Below, piece after piece: positions 55,085 through 64,000 of a DNA stretch of 64,000 nucleotides. This DNA comes from Cornus controversa. Its lineage: Eukaryota > Streptophyta > Magnoliopsida > Cornales > Cornaceae. The position numbers and the translations under genes were made by a program. Every line of letters begins with the position of its first letter. Positions within the stretch are counted from its first letter, which is position 1. The notes beneath the pieces are model-generated. The model did not search any database. It had not been told where the DNA came from and saw only the letters and a list, made by a program, of their open reading frames with translations. The stretch is from contig CM048849.1 of NCBI GenBank assembly GCA_026545225.1, forward strand, positions 29,150,336 through 29,214,335. The letters run 5' to 3'.

Positions 55085-57209
55085 CCCCCAAACTTACATA
55101 TTGCTAGTCCTTTAGCAATACAAAACTAAAAGTAAAATAAAACAACTAAACTAATTCCTCTTTCGTGGGAGATCCGGTTGCATTTAGCATATGCAACAAG
55201 CCTTTTAAACCCCTAGTGGACGAGTGAACTCTCGTGAGGATTTCCAGAGATGTTACCTACAAACATGCAAAAATTCATGTTTCAAACATTGATCAAGACG
55301 AAGACTACAAAATGTAGTTAAAAGACTCGCTTTCAAGAATACTTTTAAATCCCTAAATCGGAAAGTGAACTAGCATTCATCTATGTGGTTTAACTTGGCT
55401 CTGAATGATCAATTACAAATCTCTTCAATTCATTGGATCCCCTTATTGACTTTATCCTTCAACATATGAACACATGAAATATTTTTTTATTATTATGATT
55501 ATTATTATTATTATTATTATTATTATTTTATTTATAGTTGTGCAATGTCCAGATTTTTTAGGCTTTAAAATTGATCCATGTAGCAAGCTTTCAGCCAGTG
55601 ACTCCCAAACCAAATGGCTTTAGGGCACTAGGTTTCAAGATACCCCGACGGACCTAATGAATTGAACCAAAATGGCCACAAACCACAAACTAACCACTTA
55701 CGCAATGCCCAGGTTTATTAGGCTTTCAAATTGATCCATATAGCAAGTTTTCAGTCAGTGACTCCCAAACCAAATGGCTTTAGGGTACTAGGTTTCAAGA
55801 TACCCTGACGGACCTAATATTTATTTATTATTTGTTTTACAAGTGTAACATATTTAAAAAGTTTATTCTCAAGGGATACCAACTTATATCCAGCACATAT
55901 AACTGACAACTTAAAGCCAAGTACATACCCCACCAACTCTGCTAGTGTGCTTATGAATTGTGAAAAAAACTAGAGTCAACCACTACAAATCATGTCAATG
56001 CAAATATCGACTTAAACCACTGCATTCAAATCATAGTTTTTAGAAAATTTACACATACTCTATAATTACAAGTCAAGAACCTTCATAAAGAATTAAACTC
56101 TTGATTGATATTAAAACAAAACAACTTATAAAAAGAAAACTACCAAAAAATTCCTAAAAAGTTCCCTAAAACATGCCATTACTTCACCGTCATATTTAAA
56201 ACACATGAAATGCATGGCCTTACCCCCAAACTGGAATGGTACAGTGTCCTCAATGTACTCGAAAGAGAAACATAGATGAGAGTCAGAGCGATATTACCAT
56301 GAATAATGGAGTGGACAGATATCAAACCAGTAGCTCGAAGTTAACAATGGTGTTTCCCCCAAATGTGGGTGCAACATCCTGTCAAAAGATACCATTATAC
56401 AAGCCAAGTGAAATGAATGGGGCAATAATAAGGAACATAAATAACGAACATGCAGAAAACAAGCAACTAAAGTTTTTTTTCTTCAATATTTTATTATGGT
56501 TTGCATTCATTCTCTGAATTGGTGGTTCCCAATTTTCCAAGCTGCATATGTGATAAGATATTGATTATCTAGATACTCAAACGTATAGAGTACAAAGGGG
56601 TTGTCTTTCCTTAGTAAAGCCATATTGTGTTGAAGCAATCTTGACAGTATTGGGTATTGAAACTAGACTTTAAAAAATGGAAATCATCAGCTTTATCAAC
56701 ATGTGACAAAATATAGAATTGTTACTACATACATAGTCAGGGAATGGAGGGCAAAAATTCTATTATTTATGGATGCATTTAATTTTAATTTATATATATA
56801 TATCATATATATAAATATTTTTTTAATTTTTTTATAAAACTAACAAATACACAAAATCACGAAAAGAAAAATTAAAAGAAAAGAAAACAAAATAAAATAA
56901 CAACGCAAAATAATTTGTCTTGCCTTACCACCACTACGAAACCACCAAACCGGATCCGCCTATTGCTGGGCAGACGTCGACGTTCCCCCGGAGTTTATAT
57001 GCTCAAATTACTTGGCGAACTCAGCAAGCATCTTCTGAGTAGTGTTCTTGGGTCATAACAAAAGGTGTTGGCTGGGCCCCCTGGGCAACCTGATTTCCTG
57101 GTATAGGCATATCCGCATTACCCCTTATTGAAGTATCCTCAACTGTCGGTTCTGTAACAATGTCTAGCCGGCCTCCTACTGCTCTCGGTAACTAGCTGGT
57201 GCTCCTTGT
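55085..57209 (-). other. Athila 3' region between env-like ORF and LTR
   Basis: Non-coding element sequence. It includes a TTA microsatellite (about 55487-55527) and a duplication: copies at 55542-55660 and 55702-55820 sharing GTGACTCCCAAACCAAATGG and CAAGATACCC. A plus-strand open frame at 56236-56517 has no family resemblance and was not taken as a gene. Confidence 0.6.
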
Positions 57210-58013
57210 TCAATCTGTAAGACAAAAAGCAACGATGCCTCTCTCTGGTGGCTCAGAGGCAGCAATCGGGAAATCATAATGTTGCAGTATTTTGGTGATT
57301 AAATAAGGAAAGGGAAGGGTCCAATTCTTTGTCAACTTTTTACTTTTCTGAACTAGCCCATCATAAACTGTGTAGAACTGCACCCAAATGATGGCAGGGA
57401 TCGAGACCCACTGCTTAACATGAAAGGCATAAAAAGCTTCTAGAATTGCTCCGCACCTCTGACTTGAATGCCCCATCGGATGAATGTTACGAGACAGCAC
57501 AGAATCTATAAACCATAACAGTCTGGGAAGCCAAGAACGAGTTGTGGCATTCCTCTTACTATCAGCATATTGCCCGTTACACATGTTTTGGATCATACCA
57601 TGAAGATCGATGTCGGAGAACTCTTTAAAAGTATTCCACAAATTGTTGGGTGTAACATCCCAAACTCCCAATGCCGTCTCCACAATATCTATCTTAACTC
57701 AAATTTCGTGCCCATCGATGGAGGTAAATACCACCCCCTTTGCATCTAGTGAGGATGTCATATTCTGATAAAATAGACGGACAAGGCGAGGGTAATACAC
57801 ATTGGATGCCAGAGTAAACAAGGGTTCCAAAAGTTTATCTCGGAACTCTTAGACTCCCCATTTTGTATCCTCATGATCGTCGAAGTCATCCACTATGAAT
57901 GTAGTCTCTGGGGTAATTTTTTGCAATGTCTATTCCTCTCTCACCAAATCCTTAGCACTTAGGACACGCTTCAGGGGTGGTGGATTGGAGGAAAAGACAC
58001 CCTTCCTCGCCAT
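57210..58013 (-). pseudogene. Athila env-like ORF (plant transposon protein domain)
   Basis: One minus-strand frame from an ATG at 58013 to a stop at 57210 (267 codons) is interrupted by three in-frame stops (near codons 28, 54 and 96) but has no frameshift. The protein starts MARKGVFSSNPPP. It has YPRLVRLFYQNM and a VVFTSIDGHEI block, and the C-terminal half contains WLPRLLWFIDSVLSRNIHP and PFPYLITKILQHYDFP. These match the layout of the 'putative plant transposon protein' domain found in the post-pol ORF of Athila elements, often called env-like. Membrane function is not shown. Confidence 0.7.
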
Positions 58014-58229
58014 TGGTAAAAGGTAACGTGGTGGGTAATTTGTTCAATCATTTGGTGAGCACCGTCAGCCAATGCCCCAAAACAAAATCGAAAGGGAATG
58101 TCTGATGTTGAACAAAATAGAATCGTCGTGCAATAGTCGAATTTGTTCGAGATAGTGTGATCAATTAAACAAAGAATGGGATGATAATTACACTTACAGA
58201 TTAGGGTGTAATTGCCGTAAGAGAAGCTG

Positions 58230-58900
58230 CAATTAGTGGAAGCTGGTCTGTGCTGATAGGGGTGGCCGCTGGCTGGTGTGCATGCTGAAGAATGCGCTGA
58301 TGAGAGCTAGGCGGCATTGGTGTGCGCACTTGGGCTTCGACTATTGCACGCTGGGGCACAACTGGATCCGTACACAGCTGGAGGCTCAGTGAGAGGGGTG
58401 CTATTGCATGCAGAGGGGGTGAGGTGCGCTGTGGGGCACTGTTGCGCTGCGGGGGCGCTGGTGCGCTGCTGCTGTGCTGTTACGCGCGACTGGTGTGCAG
58501 GTGCATTGTTGGCTGCCTGGTGCTTCGCTGGTGTGCTGTTGCGCACTGGCAATCCAGCGGGAGGCTCAGGTGTTGCAGTGATGTGGCGGGAGGTTACAAT
58601 GTGCGCTGGGGCGCTGCGGCTGTGGGTGGCTGCGTTGTGAGAGGCACAGGTGCGCACAACAGTGGCACTGGTGCGCAGTTGCGTGCCTGGTGCATAGTTG
58701 CCAACTGCTGGATGCCCTGTTGCGCATTAGGGTTTGATTGGGGCTATTGGTGGTCTGAAAAATGCGCACAAGCCCAACTTGAAGAAGTAAAGTGGGCTGT
58801 GGGCTTTTATCTTGGTCTGCCACAAAGGATAGAGCGCAGGTGCGCTTTCTGTGGCTTAGCCTCCTATGCAGGTGCACTTTTCAGGCAGTAGGTCGATGCA
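58230..58900. repeat. GC-rich island with recurring GTGCGC words
   Basis: About 650 bases are clearly richer in G and C than the AT-rich window. GTGCGC, TGCGCTG and GCGCA words recur every 10-30 bases. Long frames are open on both strands (Ala/Pro/His-rich on minus, Cys/Gly/Trp-rich on plus), which reflects composition rather than a gene. It lies in the Athila spacer between integrase and the env-like ORF. Confidence 0.75.
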
Positions 58901-59119
58901 ATGACTGCCTCCAAGTGAGCAGACACGTTCCAGCTAGCGCTATTGCTCTTTTTGTCCAATAGACTCACCTTGGAAAACCTGTAATTGCGCATATGCGCTT
59001 TTGGAAACGCTTTTGTGCTTATTAACCAGTATGTTTACTTGAACTCAACAGCAAACAAATTAAAAACGTCCACACATAAAAAAAAACTAACTTCAAAACT
59101 CAACGAAACATGTACAACA

Positions 59120-59290
59120 GATAAAAATAAAATGAATAAAATAGAAAATAATAATAAAAAAATAAAAATAAAAATAATAATAATAAAATATAATAATAAA
59201 AATTAGAAATAAATAAATGAATAAATAAATAAATAATTAATAAATTAAAACAAAAGTCAAACATTCTATAGTAAAAAAAAAAATTAACAG
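59120..59290. repeat. (AAAT/AATA)n low-complexity tract
   Basis: AT-only tract of ATAA and AAAT repeats just past the integrase end in transcript direction. Confidence 0.8.
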
Positions 59291-59346
59291 AATTACACTA
59301 AGCAAACTAGGTTTAACGTCCAGGCCAGATGGACACCAACACTCAC

Positions 59347-60524
59347 TTAGTCAAAATAAATGGGATTTGCCAACTCGACGACCTCCGTGTTTTCACTAAG
59401 CACCTTATTCTCAATGTAAATTTTTAATCTCTGACCATTCACTCCGAGGACCTTACCATCTTTAAGAGTTTGAATGTCCACTGCTCTATGAGGAGACACG
59501 GATAGGACAACATAAGGGCCTTCCCATCTCGAATGAAGCTTACCAGGAAAAAATTGGAGTCTAGCATTATATAACCACACTTTTTGCCCCGGTTCAAAGG
59601 ACTTTCACATAATGTGCTTGTCATGAAATGCCTTCATTCTTGCTTTATAAATTTTTGCACTCTCGTAAGCATCATTACGCAATTCTTCCAATTCATTCAA
59701 TTGGAGTCTACGGTTAGAGCCTGCTAATTGCATATCAAAATTAAACTTTTTAATTCCCACATTGCTCTATGTTCTAGTTTGACTGGAAGGTGACAAGGCT
59801 TCCCATAAACAAGTCGGTATGGCAACATGCCAATGGGAGTCTTGTAAGCTGTACGATATGCCCAAAGAGCATCGTTAAGCCTCAATGACCAGTATTTCGT
59901 ATCAGACCGAACCGTTTTCTCTAAAATTTTCTTAATCTCCCTATTTGACAGTTCAACTTGCCAACTAGTTTGGGGGTGGTATAGGGTGGCAACCTTATGA
60001 GTAACAGAGTACTTAAAAAGTAACGTTCTGAAAAACCTATAGCAGAAATGCTTACCTCCATCACTTATAATTGCCCATGGCGTCCCAAAATGACTAAAAA
60101 TATTTTCTTGAATGAATTTAATCACCACTTTGTGATCGTTCGTTCTGGTAGCCACCACCTCAACCCATTTCGAGACGTGGTCGACCCCAACTAGAATATA
60201 TTCAAACCCAAATGAGATTGGGAATGGTCCTATAAAATCGATGCCCCAAACATCAAATATCTCTATAACTATTATAGGGTTAAGCGGCATCATATCTCTC
60301 TTTGTCATGGCCCCAAACTGTTGACATCTCACGCACGCCCTACAAAACTAGTAAGAGTCCTTAAAGATTGAAGGCTAGTAAAAGCCACATTGTAGAACCT
60401 TAAATGTAGTTTTTCGAGCACTAAAGTGCCCGCCACAGGCTAAGGTATAGCAAAAAGTAAGCACACTGTGGACCTCACACTCGGGTATGCAACGAGTTAG
60501 GGTCCTCCCAATAATAGGACTCGA
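59347..60524 (-). pseudogene. Athila integrase
   Basis: The zinc-binding region shows CYTLACGGHFSARKT and [11 protein letters not shown]; the first His of the HHCC motif is replaced by Tyr. The core domain has [10 protein letters not shown] (first Asp), [14 protein letters not shown] (second Asp) and [17 protein letters not shown] (Glu), so the DDE triad is present, with Trp replacing the usual Gly in [35 protein letters not shown] follows. The C-terminal part (59347-59580) has [18 protein letters not shown] in a different frame. A stop lies between the zinc finger and the core. Confidence 0.88.
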
Positions 60525-60525
60525 T

Positions 60526-61428
60526 CTAGGCACAGAAACGGTCATTTTCATGTTTGAACCAATGTGAAGGAGTTTTACCTACTACTAGGAAATTCACAAT
60601 GTCAGCAAACCAAGGTTCCTTCTCATGAGTGACTGCAAAGAGTTGTTCATCCGAGAAGAAATCACATATAAGGGGTGGATTGCATATCGACTCAATGAGA
60701 ATACGAGAAAGGTGGTCGACAACCACATTCTCGGAACCCTTTTTATCCCTAATTTCGTAATCAAACTCTTGTAACAAGAGTATCCATCTAATGAATCGGG
60801 GTTTGGTTTCATTCTTGGTCAACAAATGTTTGAGAGCATCATGGTCAGAAAATACTACAACTTTGGACCTTAGAAGATATGACTGAAATTTGTCTAAGGC
60901 AAACACCACAACTAGCAACTCTTTCTCGATAGTGGTGTAATTCAATTAAGCACCCGAGAGAGTTTTACTAGCATTGTAAATCACAACTGGCAACCTTTCT
61001 TTTCGTTGCCCCAAAATAGCACCCACAGCATAGTCCGAGGCATCAAACATAATTTCAAATGGTAATGACCTATTGGGGGGTTGCATAATAGGGGCGAAAG
61101 ATAGAAGTGACCTAAGCTTTTCAAAGGTTTCTAAACATGCACTATCAAAGTGTAAAGGAACGTCTTTAGCGAGTAGATTACACAATGGTTGTGCTATCTT
61201 ACTAAAGTCCTTAATAAACTTATGATAAAAACCTGCATGCCCTAAAAAAGAACGAATACCCCTCACCGAATTTGGTGAAGGTAGTTTGGAGATAAGCTCA
61301 ACCTTAGCTCGATCAACTTCTATGCCCCTAGCTAACACTATGTGACCCAACACTATACCCTCTTGAACCATAAAATGGCTCTTTTTCCAACTTAACACCA
61401 AGTTAGTGTCTTTGCAACATTTAAGCAC
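60526..61428 (-). pseudogene. Athila RT thumb/connection and RNase H
   Basis: It starts with NLVLSWKKSHFMVQEGIVLG, continues with RSFLGHAGFYHKFIKDFSKI, then the RNase H with LPFEIMFDASDYAVGAILGQ (catalytic Asp), ASKTLSGA, a stop codon at 60946-60948, and [34 protein letters not shown] and [20 protein letters not shown] complete the domain. The stop occupies the position usually held by Gln (AQLNYTT). Confidence 0.88.
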
Positions 61429-62116
61429 AGGGCTTAAATGTTACAGGCAACTATCAAATGAATCCCCAAAACTTTGAAAAGTTATCTATAAAAACTTCGA
61501 GAAACTTCTCTACCATGTCTGAGAAGATAAACATCATACACCTTTGAAAAGTAGCGGGTGCATTACACAACCCAAAAGACATCTGTTTATATGAAAAAGT
61601 ACCAAATGGATATGTGAAAGTCATTTTCTCTTGGTCATTAGGATCGACTGCCACTTGGTTATACCCAGAATAACCATTTAGAAAATAATAGAAACTCTGA
61701 CCTGCAAGCCTCTCTAAGATCTGATCAATGAATGGCAAGGGAAAATGATCTTTTCGGGTGTTTGAATTCAACTTCCTATAGTCGATACATACCCTCCACC
61801 CGGTAGTGGTTCGTTGTGGCACAAGCTCTCCCTCAAAATTTGGAACCACAGTGATTCCAGAATTTTTGGGCACAACTTGAGTGGGACTCACCCACTTGCT
61901 ATCAGAGATTGGGTAAATGATACCCGCATTTAACAACTTCACTACTTCCTTCATCACTACCTCTTTTATATTAGGATTTAAACAATGTTGGGCCTCTCTC
62001 AAAGGTTTAGCATCCTCATCTAAATAAATTTGATGTATACACACTGAAGGATCTATACCCTTAAGGTATGCCACGCACCATCCTATGGCTTCTCTATGCT
62101 CCCTAAGGACACCCAA
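61429..62116 (-). pseudogene. Athila reverse transcriptase
   Basis: Recognisable RT blocks are STWVSP-like KWVSPTQVVPKNSGITVV, GWRVCIDYRKLNSNTRKDHF, FPLPFIDQILERLAG, YPFGTFSYKQMSFGLCNAPA and TFQRCMMFIFSDM. The catalytic box, usually (F/V)(M/V)DDF, reads FIDNF: the second Asp is Asn (codon AAC at 61481-61483). A frameshift follows directly, and a TAA lies just after it in the restored frame. The enzyme would be inactive. Confidence 0.9.
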
Positions 62117-62161
62117 AAGCTTACTCTCCTGGTCACTAGATAGGCTAGAAGAAATGATAAC

Positions 62162-62970
62162 TCAAAGAGTTTTGTTTAATCCTAGGAAAGCATACTTAAG
62201 ATTGTCTGGTAAGGATTTTAGCTCTAGCTCAGGAGGAGACACTAAAGATGGAATAGGCGGAGTACTTGACAATCTAGGCAATGATTCCTTAGCTGATCTC
62301 CAAGGCAAAAAATCAACACTAGTTATACTTCCTAACAGAGAGTTTACCTCATAGATATTTTGATTTACATCAAAATCCTCACAGTCAAAATGGGCTAAAC
62401 ATGCCTCTAAAGGGTTTGTGGTCAAAATCAGTGGAAGTGAATTTTTCACAACCTTTTCTATGAGGTCTACAACATAGCACTCATTTTTATCTGCATGATG
62501 TTGAGATGCATTAAAGACATTTAACTGCACCTTCATATTCCCAAAAGAAATATCCATAACCCCCGTACGACAATTAATGCAAGCATTAGCAGTGACTAAG
62601 AAAGGCTGACCTAGAATCATAGGAATGGACTTCATAGGATCAAGTATTGGTTTTGTGTCTAGGACAATGAAATCAACTGGAAAATAAAATTTGTCCACTT
62701 TTATTAACACATCTTCAATAATCCCACATGGTTGTTTTGTTGATCTGTTTGCTAATTGTAAAACAACTGACGTGGGATTAAGCTCACCCAATCCCAATTG
62801 CAACTACACCGAGTAAGGGATAAGATTCACACTCGCCCCTAAATCAAGCAGTGCCCCTATCAACACCAACATCCCCTATAACACAAGATATAGTGGGTGC
62901 ACCTGGATCTTTGAACTTAGGGGCAGTGTTATGCTGAATAATTGAGTTTACTTGCTCGGTGGGAAAGATT
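62162..62970 (-). pseudogene. Athila aspartic protease and linker to RT
   Basis: The active-site motif LLDLGASVNLIPYS is visible at about 62815-62850. It is followed by a TAG at 62804-62806 and then LQLGLGELNPTSVVLQLANR, VDFIVLDTK and ILGQPFLVTANACINC, the normal course of a gypsy protease. A frame change lies upstream of the active site. The region after about 62500 is the variable linker before RT. Confidence 0.82.
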
Positions 62971-63083
62971 TTCCTTGGGACACTACCCCTTGAATTACGC
63001 TTTTGAGTGCATAAATCTTTTAAGAACTTTACATATGTTGGGATTTATTTTATAGCATCAAGGAGAGGAAGATTTATTTTTAC

Positions 63084-64000
63084 CTACTTAAAAACTTCCA
63101 TCATATCTTGCACTTTCTCCCTTTGTTTCCCAAAAGGTGTCAACTCCTTGAGACATGTAGGGAATGGAGCTTTGGGCTCAAAGGTTGTCTCAAGAGTTTG
63201 AGTAGGTGTAGAAAGTGTTGCCTTATTAATTTTAGAATCTAAATTAGGACCCTTTCCCACTTCACTCTCAACCTCCTTCTTCTCTTCCACCTTATTATCT
63301 AACACTCTCCCACTCCTTAAGGTGGTAATAGCCTGAACATGCTCATGATGATGGCTACTGGCAGTGGCATCATCAATTGCATATTGCCCTCTAGGATTAG
63401 TTACTGGTTGACTTGGCAACTTTTCTTCCTCTCTACAATTCAAAGTGTTAGCTAGCTGCCCCATTTAAGCCTCTAGCTTGGATATGGATTGAGAGTGGGA
63501 ATGAAGTAACTGCGTGTTAGATTCAAGTAACTGAGTGTGACTGTCAAGTTTATCTAATGCCGCTAACACTTTATCGTTAAACACTGAACTCCTAGGTGAA
63601 GGCTGGAAAGTTTGATGACAATATTGATTCTAGGGCACAAAATTAGAAGAAGGATTAGTAGATTGACGACTCGATTGAAAACCTGACATAGGGACTGGTC
63701 CTTGGGACAGGATTGTTTAGAGATGGACTACGCCATGAGAGATTTGGATGATTCCTCAGACCTGGATTATATGTAGTAGAATATGGACTGTTTCTAGGTC
63801 TAGAGAATGCAACATTGACTTGTTCTGGATTGGATTCAGGAATTTGCCCCAACATGGGACAATCTATGGAATAGTGTGACGGACTAGTGCAGATACCACA
63901 TCCTTCCTGTACGATAGGGGTAAGGGTTAGAAATTGACTAGCCGCCATGAGTTGATCGACTTTTCTCAATAATTCATCCACTTTGGTGGAGACATCGAGT
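63084..64000 (-). pseudogene. Athila gag, C-terminal part (runs off the window)
   Basis: A CCHC zinc knuckle CGICTSPSHYSIDCP (C-x2-C-x4-H-x4-C) lies near 63850-63900, so nucleic-acid binding by this part of gag is expected. Further on are the MGQLANTLN and AITTLRSGRVLDNK blocks typical of Athila gag ends. Stops at about 63630 and 63466 and one frame change near 63700 break it. The frame is open to the window edge. Confidence 0.82.

Larger units (their letters stand above)
53600..64000 (-). mobile_element. Ty3/gypsy Athila-lineage element, runs off the window
   Basis: Order on the minus strand from the window edge: gag with a CCHC zinc knuckle, protease, RT, RNase H, integrase, a spacer with a GC-rich island, an env-like ORF, polypurine tract and 3' LTR. 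This layout, with an extra ORF after pol, is that of Athila elements. The 5' LTR and gag start lie beyond 64,000. Multiple stops, frameshifts and a changed RT catalytic residue show that it is inactive. Confidence 0.9.

Noticed and set aside
58307..58891. Long overlapping open frames on both strands
   Set aside because: They reflect the GC-rich, stop-poor composition of the island. The translations are low-complexity Ala/Pro/His or Cys/Gly/Trp and match no family.

Overview
The window is AT-rich nuclear DNA of a flowering plant, probably a eudicot. The evidence is spliced genes with GT-AG introns whose proteins match plant families (a group D TDY-type MAP kinase and a TLC-domain membrane protein), plant retrotransposon lineages (Ty1/copia, Ty3/gypsy Tat with a second RNase H, Ty3/gypsy Athila with an env-like ORF), hAT elements and MITEs, and many TA, GA and TG microsatellites. 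Species cannot be named from the sequence. No rRNA gene, tRNA gene or CRISPR array was seen.

Layout. 1-2.9 kb: two diverged LTR-like repeats on the minus strand abut a decayed copia RNase H fragment and its 3' LTR. 2.9-5.5 kb: a dispersed repeat, purine-rich DNA, a 34-base G run and a complete 604-bp hAT element. 5.96-13.13 kb (minus): an intact 10-exon MPK16-type MAP kinase gene. Its introns carry an LTR with repeated primer-binding sites, a complete 263-bp miniature LTR element and three tandem duplications. 13.8-14.8 kb: a complete 169-bp MITE and a foldback upstream of the kinase gene. 15-16.9 kb: minisatellite-like DNA ending in a 681-bp tandem duplication. 18.2-20.5 kb: an unrecognised broken gene whose repeat-coding exon is split by a 1,137-bp hAT element.

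21.6-28.8 kb (plus): the 3' half of a Tat-lineage gypsy element, with RT, two RNase H domains, integrase, a 3' region carrying two snRNA-promoter-like cassettes and about 17 tandem repeats, an antisense accessory ORF, and the 3' LTR. 28.8-32.6 kb: probably a long gypsy LTR followed by a primer-binding site. 36.3-41.3 kb (minus): an intact 8-coding-exon TLC-domain gene, with likely non-coding leader exons near 46.1 and 46.6 kb, one holding a 20-codon upstream ORF. A long-TIR Mutator-like element lies inside the inferred leader intron. 47-53.4 kb: repeats and LTR remnants. 53.6-64 kb (minus): an Athila element from its 3' LTR through env-like ORF, integrase, RNase H, RT and protease to a gag that runs off the window, inactivated by many stops.

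Only the kinase and TLC genes look functional. The rest is mobile-element sequence and its remains, mostly in introns and gene flanks. The most unusual signal is the pair of cassettes at 24.3 and 24.7 kb: each has an RTCCCACATCG-like element, a TATA box at the spacing typical of plant Pol III snRNA promoters, a shared start sequence, a hairpin and a T run.
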